DNA of 64,000 nucleotides, from the NCBI GenBank assembly GCA_963377175.1, contig CAUJNA010003794.1, positions 1,261,167 to 1,325,166 on the forward strand, given 5' to 3'. Source of the DNA: Effrenium voratum (lineage: Eukaryota > Sar > Dinophyceae > Suessiales > Symbiodiniaceae). The position numbers and the translations under genes are program-made. Shown one piece after another: positions 21,471-32,735 of this stretch; the stretch's first letter is position 1, and every line of letters starts with the position of its first letter. The notes under the pieces were generated by a model. The model was not told the origin of the DNA. It worked only from the letters and a program-made list of their open reading frames with translations, and did no database searches.

Positions 21471-22031
21471 CCGACCAAACAACATGTGTTACGTCAAACA
21501 AACCCTCGCTGCGCGTGTCATGGGATCTGAAAGGCCCGTGGCAGCGTCGCGCACCGGGCCCATGGAACTGGCCAAAGGACTCTCAGAGGCGCCTAAAGGC
21601 ACCGTTCAAGGGATGCCATGAGCGACGACCCCAAATCCGTACACCCAAAGTCAACCCAACCCTACTGCATGTAGGGCGAACCTCTCCTCTTCTCTATGGC
21701 AAGGGACTAATGAGAATTGGAATGAACCCTTGCAAAACCAATCCAAGCGGTGGTTTCCGAAATGGGTGTGGCTCAAAATTAAACAGGAGGGGCAGACCGC
21801 AGGTTTTGGTCCATGTTTCCACTTACCAGAGCAACCCATTTTGGTACCGGTTTTTTGAGCCACAGCCATATGGGAGTGAATCCTTGCTTGGGGTCTCCGT
21901 AAAGAATCATCCGTCAGCCTTCGCACATCATCGGCTCGCCGCTCGCCTGCTTTGGCGGGGACGTGGGCGAGCGCGGGCTCTGCTGGGACCACCGCGACGG
22001 GCTCTGCGCGGGCCTCACCGCTTTTGCGCGG

Positions 22032-22034
<3 letters not shown>

Positions 22035-22064
<30 letters not shown>
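22035..22064. repeat. (GA)n microsatellite
   Basis: gagagagagag run of about 30 bp. Confidence 0.9.
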
Positions 22065-22066
<2 letters not shown>

Positions 22067-22097
22067 GCGATGCCAGCGCAAGGGGGACAACCGCCTG

Positions 22098-22192
22098 CCT
22101 GGAGTCTCCATGACCCGAATCAAAAACAGGACCACGACCCCACTACTTAGGGTAATAACACCATTTTTTTCAGGGTCATGGGAGACTCCAGG
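22098..22192. mobile_element. MITE family A copy
   Basis: Family A has terminal repeats CCTRGAGTCTCC / GGAGACTCYAGG and a core based on gaccctttaaaaatgggtca and attatttagggt. Here the element is flanked by TG on both sides, a 2-bp target copy. Confidence 0.85.
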
Positions 22193-22229
22193 TGTCCGTC
22201 TGGGCTGTCCAACCTGATGCCCTGCTTTA

Positions 22230-22318
22230 AGAGCTTTCAACTTTTAGTGGTTTAGTGGTAGAAACCACTAAACCCGAACAACATCTAAGGAACCGGATGG
22301 CTGGAAACCAACGTTGGT
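22230..22318. mobile_element. Family E copy
   Basis: Family E is marked by a small hairpin ctaaaagt...acttttagtggtt, then aaccactaaacc and ggatggctgggaacc. Further copies or fragments lie near 24055, 31690, 35080, 38110, 40640, 43463, 45505, 48385, 52540, 56460, 56808, 59322, 60775 and (reversed) 62925. Ends are poorly defined. Confidence 0.6.
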
Positions 22319-22962
22319 TTGAACGCCCCGCTTTTTCCCCTGGAAGCTTTGGAGACGCAAAAAGGGCCACTCGTTTTTTGATTTGGCCCCAAGGCACGCC
22401 AAACAAATCAAAAGACTTGGTGACTCTGAGTAAACCTTAGGGGGCAGCAAAAACAAATACATGGCTATGGAAAATGGACCTCTGGTGGGGCTGATTCTCA
22501 TCTGTTTTTGGCAGGGATACGTTGAGGGATGGGGGGGGGGCGCAATTCAAGGGAGTTGTAGAGGAAACAAACTACCTGGATCCTAAAAAAAACAACTAAA
22601 AAATTGATTAAGTCGATTGCTTTATGGGTAGTTTGAGGGTCCAGGTGCTAGTCTACCTCTATGACAAAATATCTGATGGTTTCAAAGTACCCCACAACCC
22701 CATTCCAATGATTTAGGCGATACTCATCAAGTCTTCCCAATGGGAACCCGCCCCCTAGCCTCACTTCGTGGTTGCCCCCCCCATGTGTATTTTGGATTTC
22801 CCACTAAAACGGCAACCAAACCGACTAGAAAGTGACTAGAGTCCGAGTTCCGGAACTCAGGAGTGGATGGGCCCCCAAAAAAATCGCAACCAAACCGTTG
22901 TTTTTCTCGGGTTCAATCCATCGCACCAGCAAGCAAAGTCCGAGATCCGGAACTCGTGGGCT

Positions 22963-23058
22963 ACTCACTTCCCGAGAGGATGGCTCAAAAAAAGTCTAAA
23001 CTTCTTTACCACTAAAATGGTCTCTCCAAAAGGTTTAAAGTCCATGGACTCAGGGAAT
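22963..23058. mobile_element. MITE family D copy
   Basis: Starts ctcacttcccgag and ends near ctcaggga; interior aaaagtctaaacttctttac and ccactaaaatggt. A diverged relative of the copies at 44080 and 57274. Confidence 0.6.
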
Positions 23059-24310
23059 AAGGGGTGGAACTCATGGACACAATCTGCTTTGAAGGCCAAG
23101 GCTCTCAGCCATGGTGCGCAGCAGTTGCTGCAGCCTCGGGTTCCCCGTTTCACCAGCCTAGCCTTGACCTCACCGGAGAGAAAAAGCCACCAAATACGTG
23201 TGCTGTCTTTTAGTTGGCGAACCCCTTTCCAGTGGTGTTTTTCAAGGGAAACCGAAGGGGAAAGGCGGCTCGTCAGTATGTTTTTGAGTTGGCATGGTTT
23301 AAAGGGAAGCCAAACGGAAACCTTTGCCATTTTGGGGGGTCCCCACCAAAAAAAAGACGCGAGTTGGCCCCATATCACAGGATTCTGGTTTCTCAAATCT
23401 GGGTTGATAGACTTGCTGGTTCTCAGGAAGTCAACACAGGTTATTGGGAATGAACCAAACGGGGATCCCCTTAAAGGGAAGCACAAGGGATGGTTCAGTT
23501 CGAGGTCTCTCCCTCATTCACTGCCGGATCGAAACAAACATGGAACCTGCAAGGGACCCAAGACAACTTTAACTTTGATCTAACCCCGGTTGGTGAGGGC
23601 AAATGGGTTTGTGATTGAAGTAACCTTTTTGGTGTGGCGAAAAAGGGCTCCTCCCAACGGACCACCAGCTGGAAATGTTGACCAAACCTCAATGTGGCTG
23701 CTGTAACGACCCCCCCGCACAAAGTTTAGTGTTCAGCTTGTTGTGGCTCCAATACGGAAAATCCGAACAAAGTGTCAACCGCAAAGTTTACTAAAGACCA
23801 AAGATCCGTGACCAAATAGCCATAAACTCATTTACATCGAGCTTTGGGTCCACTGATGGACAGAAACACAGGGCGCCTGTTGGGATGAATGAAGCCCTAT
23901 GAATATTGGGACAAAGCGCCAACCCCGGGATTCAAACCGCCATGGAAGCAATGAAAGCGAAAATACCACCACCACTGCTCACGCAGCAATCGTCATCTTC
24001 CAAATTGGGTCAACCTTGGCCTTTCTTAACTCGGTTGCTTTCTGCGAAGCCCTGCTAAAAGTGTTTAACTTTTAGTGGTTTAGGTCCGGGAAAACCCAAA
24101 TTCGTTGGCAAAAAGTTCTCAAGTCCTAACAGCCCTTGGCAAAACTCGCACCAAAGTTAAGGGAATCGGTTGCAGCCTCCAAAGTGTGGGCTTGAAGATG
24201 GGACTGGACCCATGGACCGAGTCCCGAATCGCTGGAAGCCGATCGGCTCGGCACGAACCGCCCCGAAAACGACTCGCTTTCAGGTCTGTGAAGCTCCATG
24301 GCTTTCCATG

Positions 24311-24420
24311 CCTGGAGTCTCCTTCTGACCCTTTAAATAAAAATAGGTCCATGACCAACCATTACAGTATTTAGGGCAATGACCAACCATTTTTGATTCG
24401 GGTCAGAAGGAGACTCCATG
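24311..24420. mobile_element. MITE family A copy
   Basis: Longer variant with aaccattacagtatttaggg centre and gtcagaaggagactcc end. The right terminal CAGG has become CATGG. Confidence 0.8.
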
Positions 24421-24679
24421 GCTTTGCTTTTCTGGGCACCTCTGGGTCTCAAAAAGAAATGGACGCGCGCGGCCCCCGCGGCCACGAACGTGTAGACCTT
24501 GACCCCCTTTGGGTGCTGTTGTTTACTGTGTACTTTGGCGAGCTTGTATTTGTTGTTTATTATCTATGTTCAACTGTTCATTGTTGTTATTTTTCGGACG
24601 TGGGGGGGGGGGCAAGGCTAGGCAAGGGATAGATTTTGTGAAAAAGAGAGGATCCCAAAACAGGCTAATACTATACATG

Positions 24680-25215
24680 ACTTTATCGCCTTCACGTACA
24701 TGACGTCTTGTGTTGGGATCATTGATCTGTGGTATATATGGATGTGTTGTATATCTTCACTTCTGGACAACAAATCAACATCTAAGATAGTGTTGTCTTA
24801 AACATTACAGATTACCCTAGTATGTATTTCATTTTGATTGATTAAAGCGTTCATGCTTTTATTAACCGCACCTGTCGCATCTGGTACACTTATTTTAATG
24901 TTGGTTGGTATTCATTCTAATACACTTTGTTGGATCCAATATTTGGAGGCTACCCTATATTCTAGGATTGTTCATGTTGGTTTTTGTGGCACCCACCTGT
25001 TTTCATAATTCCTGCATTAGTCGTCATGTCCATAATATGTTCTGGGATTTTAAAGTTGAACATCTTTGCCAAGAAATCAATGATCTTTGCCATGTCATCT
25101 ATATCACTTCTTTAAAGTCTTGTTTAGGAACATCATACGTATGCCGTAGGGGTAGAACGCGGTACAAGAGCTTATTATTTGTAGGAAACATAGAATCTTT
25201 AGCGTTTCCAAAGCA
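24680..25215. other. AT-rich island of unknown origin
   Basis: Clearly AT-richer than its surroundings, free of the MITE families, and without homopolymer C/G runs. A plus-strand frame of 114 codons (24905-25249) has a hydrophobic first third (GSNIWRLPYILGLFMLVFVA). It could be a transferred organelle fragment, an old integrated element or a small unrecognised gene; I cannot match it to any cox1, cox3 or cob region. Confidence 0.35.
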
Positions 25216-25389
25216 AGCCATGGACTCCCCCGTAGCTCGCTGTAACTAGTAACCGGATGGAGTCTCTCTTGATCTTATAGGTCAACTACCTGTTCATGGC
25301 GCCCTTCATGCTAGCTTCACTCGCTCGATCAAGAGTCGCTGAAGAGTGGCCTGGACCATCCCGACGAAAAGCGGAACGGCATAGCTTAC

Positions 25390-25500
25390 CTAGGTCCTCC
25401 AGTAGAGAGGTTAGCATAAGGGTACCCTTTTTTTTCTGTAGTCTATTTTAGTAGGGGAACCCTCCCCCAAAAAAGTGTAAAAGGGCACTACTGTGGGACT
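25390..25500. mobile_element. MITE family B copy
   Basis: Family B: left end CTAGGTCCTCCAGTA, right end TACTGGGGGACCTAG, interior gaggttagaataagggtacc, ctgtagtctattttagtagg and gtaaaagggcac. Here the right end is mutated (tactgtgggact). Confidence 0.85.
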
Positions 25501-25628
25501 TTGTTACAAAAAGATGCATGACCTGGATCAAGACCCCGCCGAAACTCATCCCTTTGTTTGACGCTGCATTCTTTCTCTGGGATCTTTGTGTTGGGTGTGG
25601 AAATGCCCAGCGGCACATAGTGATGGGA

Positions 25629-25630
<2 letters not shown>

Positions 25631-25678
<48 letters not shown>
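25631..25678. repeat. (GA)n microsatellite
   Basis: Uninterrupted gagaga run of about 46 bp. Confidence 0.95.
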
Positions 25679-25680
<2 letters not shown>

Positions 25681-26010
25681 TCATGTCCTCATGCTAATTC
25701 TCTTTTACACGGCATAGCCTAGAGAATTCGACGGTAAGGGACATAATCTTTCTCTTTCCTCATACCTTCGCTCTTCTCTAATCTTTGGAAGGCATGAGAA
25801 ATAGAAAAAGAGTTGACCAAGATCCAGGTTCATCCACTGTATTACTGTTTACCTGTCTCTTCATGGACCCTTTAGTCCCATCTGGCACGCCATGGCGCAA
25901 GCACAAATCAGACAAACAGCCTAGGAGGCAAACCAACAGAAACAGGCCTTGTTGGTTGGTGTGGCTGAAAAATAGAGGGTGCTTCCTGGTTTACCCGGTG
26001 GTTCAATCAT

Positions 26011-26144
26011 CTAGATGGACGAAATCCACTTCGCACGACTTTGAAACCACGGCTGAAACCATAACGTTCGTTGGTATTTACGTTGGGGAATCGAATCATA
26101 GCGTTTCTTGGGTGGTGCGTTGCATAGATTTCGTCCATCCACAG
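26011..26144. mobile_element. MITE family C copy
   Basis: Family C: TA-CTGTGGATGGACGAAATCC at the left and its reverse complement at the right, with internal ttggtatttacaggggaatc and tcttgggtggtgc. Left end here is ctagatggacgaaatcc. Confidence 0.85.
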
Positions 26145-26372
26145 CTATGACAGGGACACAGACAGCTGCACAAGCTCACCAACTCCGCCAAATCGATCTC
26201 CATCAGGCTTGTGGGGAATGGAATCCACTTCTGCGATACAACCAAAAAGGGCTTCCCAAAGACTAACACCCCATATACAGGGGGAGATTCTAACTTGTAT
26301 CACAGAAGTGGTTGGAGAAACCCCGAGTGATCCCTTGTATCACAGACGTGGGACTAAACCCCTTGATTCCAC

Positions 26373-26496
26373 CCTGATCTCCATCGATCCGAGCTCCAGG
26401 CTCCTGGAGGCTCCGCAGATCCAAGCGCTCTTGCTGCCCCCGCTGCAAGATCTCCTCGGCCGGACCGCTGAAGCGGCCAGCGGCATTTCTCGGTGG
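26373..26496 (-). CDS. Candidate internal exon, product unknown
   Basis: A GC-rich island. On the minus strand it is preceded by gtcgttgcag (acceptor) and followed by ATCAGG|GTGGAA (donor). One frame reads AEEILQRGQQERLDLRSLQE, which looks like a helical segment, but other frames (including plus strand) are also open, so strand and frame are not certain. Confidence 0.25.
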
Positions 26497-27333
26497 CTGC
26501 AACGACCCCCCCTACAAAAAGTGTGTCTCACTTTTTCGGGGTTTCGTGGAAAAAACAACACTCCAAAATATGTCCCAATAAGTTAAAGTCTAAAAATCCA
26601 ACACAATAGCAGCCAAGGCATTAGCCTGGTGAAAATTGTCCCGCTGAACGGCCACTTCTTTCACCATGGCCACTGGTTTAAAGTCGCCAGACCTACGAAC
26701 CACTTACGATGCCCCTTTAAGGTAACCCCGCTTCGGCGGTTTGGAGCGAGCTAAGTTTCGCGGGATGGTTGGGAAGTGGTTCAATCCAGGTTCAAATCCA
26801 AATCCAAACCAGGCTCCAAGCCACCTAGAGGGAAGCTGCCATTGGGTGAGTCTTATAACATTTGTTCAGGGAAAAAAACGATGCTGGTGCTTTTGTAGTT
26901 TCTTCAAACACAAAAAACAGGGCTCACAAAAGAGGAGCCTCTCAACTTAGGACACATAGTTTGGCCATGGGAAAAAATAGACACAAACGTCAAGGCCAAA
27001 CAAACAAAAACGAATCCTTTAACAACTGTTTCAACAGGCCTCTACATGTACAGGTGAGTTTTAGGTGTATCCAAGATCTTCTAAAGAACCCCTCCGTCTG
27101 TCCAATTGCAACTCACCTGACAAACACTGCTTGACCATTCAGCGGAACCCTAAAAGGGAACAGGGCGCCACTGAACTGTGTACCGGTGCGAACTGAGGTC
27201 AAAGTGAATTTGGATCCTAATCCTTTCCCTTAGTACACAGAAGGGTTCTTCATGGGGCGTGGGTTTTTGAAACAATGGGATTTAAATGGTAGTTGTTCTT
27301 ATGTTGCTTTGAATCCTTTCCCTTGGTATAATG

Positions 27334-27470
27334 CCGTGGATGGACGAAATCCATGGCGCACCACCGTTCAGACCCCCTGGTTTCTCATTCGATTCCAAAA
27401 CGCAAATGCCAACAAACGTTATGGTTTCAACCATGGTTTCAAAGTAGCGCCGCGTTTTGTCCATCCACAG
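27334..27470. mobile_element. MITE family C copy
   Basis: Reverse orientation relative to the copy at 26011 (aaatgccaacaaacgttatgg inside); ends gtggatggacgaaatcc and gttttgtccatccac. Confidence 0.85.
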
Positions 27471-27792
27471 CATGTCATGAAAGGAGGGGATATCTTTTCA
27501 CGTTCATCTTCCAGAAAAAGAAAGAAAGAGAGAAACAACAAAAACACAAACAGTGCACAACAAAAAACTCCCGACAGACAAGAGTGAGGCTCCTGGGGCC
27601 TGTGAAAAGCTTCTCACCAAGCTGCCCTGATCTTAAACTTGTTGTTACAACTACTTGTTTTGCCAACCCCAGTTTGGGTTCAACCAAAGCCCCTGAAACA
27701 AGCTGTTTAAACAGCACCTCTTTTTTTGACAACCTCTGGTGTCATGTTGAAGAAACCCCGGGGCTGGTTGTAAACACATTTCTTGCAAAGAC

Positions 27793-27844
27793 TCTGCCCC
27801 TGTCGCGCCTGCAAGCGCTGCTGAACCACTTCTGCCGGATCCGC
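27793..27844 (-). CDS. Candidate small exon, product unknown
   Basis: On the minus strand ttccttggctgttcag precedes a GC-rich segment whose phase-0 frame reads ADPAEVVQQRLQARQG. A weak donor GTCTTT ends it; the true end may be further on. No product can be named. Confidence 0.25.
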
Positions 27845-28249
27845 CTGAACAGCCAAGGAAACAGCTTGGACCCGGTTGGGTACGGGAGTTTGACGGTCTG
27901 GGAGTTAGCTAAATGGCTGGCAACCCTGGTTGCAATCAACCAAAGCAATCGTTGGGATTGCCCCCGGCTAAGTTTTGATTGTGGCTCATGTGAAAATTGG
28001 GAAAAAGCAACAAGTCAAGCCATACACTTGGAAGCCACCCCTTCGTCCTTTGGTTCAGAGTTCCCTTGCTTCCCTATGCCAAACCCGCATCTGCAAGCGG
28101 GTCCAGACTTCCAAGCGCCAATGGCAAGAGCCCCTGACGCTTACGTCAAGGGGCGATGGGGCACAGGCAAGTGGTTAGTACCTCAGGGATCCGGATGCAT
28201 TATACACCTGAACATTGCAACTTGTCAATGGTGGTTTCCCTTTATTCTG

Positions 28250-28369
28250 CCCAGAGGCTCCTGGGGCTTTCAATGGAAGACCCGACCCCTCCAGTAGACA
28301 CCCCGGAGGTGGTTGGGGATCTCAAAACCAGGTTGTTTGAAGGCCCTAAATTAATCGGGAGCCTCTGGG
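28250..28369 (+). mobile_element. MITE family G copy (forward)
   Basis: Terminal inverted repeats CCCAGAGGCTCC / GGAGCCTCTGGG, about 120 bp. The same element occurs in reverse at 30941-31062. Confidence 0.85.
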
Positions 28370-28499
28370 TGGTGGAAAAGGCCATGTTTCACATGGTTGC
28401 AAAATGTATCTCTTAGGAGCCCCGTACCTGGATCGCCAGTTGCGAATCGAATTGTTCCATGCACTTTCCCATCCGAAAACCAGCCACGGTGACTGAAAC

Positions 28500-28800
28500 A
28501 AGCAGCCACTTGGCTAGCTAGGTAAGCCTGGCTACGACTCACCTGGACTTATAGTCGTAAGTGGGATATCTCACCATGGTTACCAACCACTTACTAAGTG
28601 CCCTGCCCCTTTATGTAGAGTTCAATTTCATTAAATCCCAATCAAAAAAAACTTGGCTAGCTAGTTAAGCCTGGTTATAACTATATATCTATATATGTAT
28701 ACATATATAATCATATATATATATATATGTATAACTCACTTGGGAGACTTATAGTGGTAGGTGGGTTATCTCACCCTGAAATTCTGCTCGCCACTCACCT
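28500..28800. repeat. Paired ttggctagctag repeats and an AT-rich palindrome
   Basis: Two related segments (28508-28605 and 28650-28790) share ttggctagctag(g)taagcctgg, cttatag(t)cgtaagtgg and gatatctcacc. The second has a symmetric tatatatctatatatgtata insert at 28681-28735. Confidence 0.65.
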
Positions 28801-29369
28801 GACGTAAGTTTCCCCAACCCCGGGGCCTGGGCTCTCGCCAGCGGCAAGGACCTTTCGGCGTCCGATTTCCCCGACCCTTAGTTCAAGCAATACATGGTGG
28901 CCTTTCAAACTGGTTGCTACGTCCTTTTGCTCACGGCCGCTTTGTGACTTGGGAAGGATTCCATTACGAAGCTTCCAAGCTCCAAACGAGATTTGCCAAA
29001 GCTCTCCGAAACAAAAAAACACGCTCGGGGAGTGGACGGTTTCCAAATTAGGGTCTAGTTGCTTAAGCTTTCCGGAACAAAGAGAAAGGTTTGGGGAGTG
29101 GACCTTTCTGTCAACCTCCAAAATAGGTCTTTGTGCCCTTCGCGCTTGCCGGGTATATTCCAGCCTTGGCCTAACTCTGTACACCATGCTTCATAGTTGG
29201 TCTACCAACACCAAGGTTGCTCGGAAAAAGCGATCGCAACTTGCCTCCCCCGCCCCCAATATGATGCACACATAGGCTCCATTTTGCCACCTCGTTCATT
29301 TAGGGTGTTGCTTTCTTTCGGGTTCTTGGCAACGTATACCCTTCTTGTTCATCGCCACGCCCGCCCACA

Positions 29370-29490
29370 CCGCCCCTCCCCCCGCCCTTGGCATCCCTGC
29401 GGCACCGCAGGCCTTTCGGCCGCCGTTTCCTTCCGCTCGCCGTCCACCCGCGGGACATTCGCCGTCGGGGAGCCGCCGGTGTCCGAACCT
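29370..29490 (-). CDS. Candidate exon bordering a family B element
   Basis: A GC-rich island. The minus-strand frame reads DTGGSPTANVPRVDGERKET without stops. Its 5' side abuts the decayed family B copy at 29491-29593, whose end sequence (ccactctttctgag) would act as the acceptor. Product unknown; no clear donor. Confidence 0.25.
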
Positions 29491-29593
29491 CTCAGAAAGA
29501 GTGGTTAGAATAAGGGTACCAACTTTTCTTTCTGTAGTCTATTTTAAGATCCCTCCCCAAGAAAAGGGTAAAAGGGCAATACTGGGGCACCTA
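29491..29593. mobile_element. MITE family B copy, left end altered
   Basis: Interior ggttagaataagggtacc, ctgtagtctatttt and gtaaaagggcaatactgggg are present. The usual CTAGGTCCTCC end is replaced by ctcagaaagag. Confidence 0.8.
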
Positions 29594-29710
29594 GAATGGA
29601 CGAAATCTATTTCGCACCACTTTGAAACCATGGTTCAAAACATAACGTTGGTTGGTATTTACAGGGAACCCTCCCCCAAAAAAGGGTAAAAGGGCATTAC
29701 TAGGGGCCCC
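29593..29710. mobile_element. Chimera of family C left half and family B right half
   Basis: ctagaatggacgaaatctat through ttggtatttacaggg is family C; it switches to gaaccctcccccaaaaaagg and gtaaaagggcattactaggg of family B at about 29664. The shared ggggaa/agggaa may have allowed template switching. Confidence 0.7.
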
Positions 29711-30336
29711 AGGAAGGGAGAAACAACGGGCACACTGAGTCCATCTAACCTCCCAGCAACAAAGCCCCGGGAATTGCGCACTGCCATGTTAGTCGGTGGG
29801 AGGGTATCTGGTTTAGTAGGTATAAGCAAGTTAGCGGGCCACCCTTGAAGAATTTCAAAGGATAATTGTTGGTGATACCTACAGTGGGGTCACAACACGG
29901 GTACACGGGTGTTCGGCCAAGCTAGCAGGTTGTCAGTAACCTGGGCTCCAGTTTTAACCCCGGTGGCCAACCGAACCTCCAAGCAGTCAGGAATCCCCCC
30001 GCGTAACCTGAAACTTAGATGGGCCGGATCTCTTCAACAGTGGCAATCAGACATCCATGGCCCGAAACGGGGTCCCCATCAGAGCAATTGCAGTGGATCC
30101 CAGTAACTAGTAACCACAATCGATGGATGCGCTAAGTCTTGCAAGTACGTGACAAGGAACTTACCCCCCATTTACCGCAACTTGCCATGGTTTCGAGGGT
30201 TGACTGTGCTTGGGTTACTTGCGATTCGTAGGGCATTCATCCAAAAACGCCGAAACGCCGTAGGCAGCCGAAAATCCAAAACGGGTACGTACCACTTGTT
30301 GGGCAGAAGGCTAAGGACCCTGGGAAACAGGAAAGG

Positions 30337-30785
30337 AACTGGGCAAAGGAAACCCAAGGAAACCAACAAAGAACATACAGAGAAAAACAAAGAAAACCAC
30401 ATAAATCCAAAGGGAACCAAAGAAGAACAAAGAAAACCAAAGGACACCACATATAAACAAGGGACACCACAGAACAGCGAAACCAAAACAGAGGAAACCA
30501 AAGAGAAACAATGGGAACCCAAAAAAGAAGCCAACTACAAGCAAAGAACACCAAATAAAAACAAAGGGAACCAAATAAGCACAATAAAAAACAATTATAT
30601 AAAACAAAGGAAACCAAAGAAGCACAACGGAAACCAAAGAAGAACAAATAAAACCAAATAAACGACACCAAAGAATAACAAAGAACACCAAAGAAAAACC
30701 AAGAAACCCAAACATAAACAAAGGACACCACATTAAACAAAACAAAGAAAACCAAAGGAACCCAAAGGAACCCAAAAAGATCCAC
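30337..30785. repeat. T-poor A/C/G low-complexity stretch, about 450 bp
   Basis: Quasi-repeats of aaagaaaaccaaaggaacc. Very few T on the plus strand. The long hydrophobic minus-strand frames (Phe/Leu/Ser-rich) are by-products. Confidence 0.85.
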
Positions 30786-30940
30786 CGGCTTGCGGTACGT
30801 TGGATCTGAGCCACAGGTCTGCTGTCGAATCTCCGTCTGGCGGCTCAGCGGCTCCTGCGGCTCCTGCGCCCAGAAAGCGTCGAGGTCTGGGTACGGTTTG
30901 GATGAAAGCCGTCCAGACCCGAAAGTAAACAAACTTAGCA

Positions 30941-31062
30941 CCCAGAGGCTCCCGATTGATTTAGTTGGCCTTCAAACAACCTGGTTTTGAGACCCCCAAC
31001 CACCTCCGGGGTGTCTAATGGAGGGGTCGGGTCTTCCATTGAAAGCCCCAGGAGCCTCTGGG
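30941..31062 (-). mobile_element. MITE family G copy (reverse)
   Basis: Inverted relative to the copy at 28250-28369; starts cccagaggctcccgattgat and ends ccaggagcctctggg. Confidence 0.85.
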
Positions 31063-31112
31063 CAGGAAACAAACCGTGCCTTTTTGTGCCCCACTTTAGG
31101 GACTTTAGGAAA

Positions 31113-31207
31113 CGGAGTCTTCCTTTGTGACCCCTAGAAAAAGGGGGAACCCCTGAATTGTGGGTACTGACCAACCCTTTTTTTAAGGGGTCAAAGGGAG
31201 ACTCCAG
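31113..31207. mobile_element. MITE family A copy
   Basis: ggagtcttcctttgtgaccc ... agggagactccagg. Left terminal CCT lost. Confidence 0.75.
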
Positions 31208-31216
31208 GAAGGTCTC

Positions 31217-31335
31217 GGACGGTTTGGAGGCGGGTTTTGTGGATCCCCCCCTGTAGATTAAAAGAGTACGAAAAGAACCTTTTGGGAGAACAGGCGAACT
31301 CCACGGAAAGTGGGGGAGGATGGTCTGGGACGAAT
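31217..31335. mobile_element. Family I copy
   Basis: Family I: gtttggaggcgg-type left end, then gtggatcc, ctgtagatt, aaaagagtac and aagaacc. Related copies at 42680 and 50617. Confidence 0.6.
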
Positions 31336-31679
31336 TGCTGGCTGGTATCCCTGGCTACAGGGGACTTACAACCATTGCTTTGGCGGAGTTTCAGCCAGGG
31401 TTACTGGCCATTTAGCTAACTCTGAGGCCAGGGCTGTTCTCAGATCCGCAAAAACTGCTGTGACCCCAAGAATGGTACCGTTCCCGATAAAACCCAGCCC
31501 AACAATGGTACCGTGCGGTTTTCAGATCCCTTCTAGAATCCACCAGGGCCCTATGATTCCATTTCCTCGAGGCATCCAAGGGCGGGAACCACACTTTAGA
31601 AACCAGGAAAACTTCTCGGTACCTACTGTACTGAGTTACTGGCAACTGGGCTTTCCGTTTTGTACTCTCCTGCTAACTG

Positions 31680-31798
31680 GGCTTTCCGTTTTGTCATCTC
31701 CTGCTAAAAGTGTTTAACTTGTGAGCTAAATGGAACCCCACTAAACCAACTACAAACCCAACCAAATAAACAAGGGGATGGCTGGGAACCACCAAGAG
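31680..31798. mobile_element. Family E copy
   Basis: gctaaaagtgtttaacttgt, then ccccactaaaccaactac and ggatggctgggaaccaccaa. Confidence 0.6.
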
Positions 31799-31944
31799 GC
31801 CCAGAAACGGAAAAGACTTTGTCTCAAAAGGGGCGGTTCTCAAAATGGTGCCCCCCTTTTGGTTGGTATTTAAAGGGAAGCCAAAGGGAAACCAAACATT
31901 TTGGGAGAGACGCCAGCAAAAGGAATGTCTTTCAGTTTCCCTCG

Positions 31945-32106
31945 AAAGGCAGCCAAAACAGACATAGCCAAGGGGCCGGAAGGCTGCAAGCCATCCAATT
32001 TCTGATACCAAGATCCCAGGCAGATTGTGGTGAGAGCATCCACCAACCCTTCAGAGTGCACAGAGCTGCATCTTTTCAAATCACTGGCCGTGACAGTGAG
32101 ACAGCT
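31945..32106 (-). CDS. Candidate exon, product unknown
   Basis: The minus-strand frame after gtggaaattag reads TASDLKRCSSVHSEGLVDAL and continues open for about 50 codons with normal amino-acid variety and no MITE sequence inside. A possible donor is GTCTGT in the last third. I recognise no family. Confidence 0.25.
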
Positions 32107-32735
32107 AATTTCCACATTCGCCCGCCCTTTCTATAAGGGCCGGGAAGAAAAAAACAGAACCCAAAACACCCGCCAGACCCCCAAAACACCCAAACCATGC
32201 CGAAAAGCACTCCTGTCCACAGAAACACCGAAACAGGCGCTAAAAACACCCTACCCTTTCTATAAAGACACATAAACACCTCTACAAGACATCAAGAAAC
32301 AGATTCCATTGGACCACCAATTGGAATTGACAGCGGCTGGTTCCCAATCTAGCAGAGACAGCTTCCCCGGATTCCATGGGACCCAGCTCCTGCACCTTTG
32401 GCGGCTTCTCCTGAGCCAAGAGAGTACATGTCTCTGTGAAAAGGGTCAAGAGGAAAACCACCATCGCCGTCGCCCTAGTTTGACACGTACGCAAGACTCC
32501 TCAACATGGTATCTTGTCAACTGCACGACTATGTCTCTAAGTGGTTTGAGCAAAGGGAAGACCACATCTGGAGGGGATGGAAGCTATAATTACGGCCAAA
32601 ACATCCCGCTTGCGACCGCCCCCGCCCCGATCTTTAAAACACGTGGCAGCGTGTGGGAAGCTTGCAGACCTGTGTGGTGAACTCCCTCAAAAACTTGGGG
32701 GTCGAAACCTGGATTTGGAGCACCCTGTCTTGGGC

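Noticed and set aside
22867..23583. 238-codon plus-strand frame
   Set aside because: It runs through family D and family K MITE fragments and has no conserved motif.
24905..25249. Mitochondrial cox or cob fragment
   Set aside because: The AT-rich island and hydrophobic frame suggested it, but no stretch matches the conserved segments of cox1, cox3 or cob that I know.
27353..28297. 314-codon plus-strand frame
   Set aside because: It starts inside a family C element and ends inside a family G element; the middle has no recognisable domain. The better coding signal in it (27793-27844) is on the other strand.
30237..30941. 234-codon hydrophobic minus-strand frame resembling a membrane protein
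   Set aside because: It is the complement of the T-poor simple-sequence stretch; its Phe/Leu/Val/Ser content comes from that composition.
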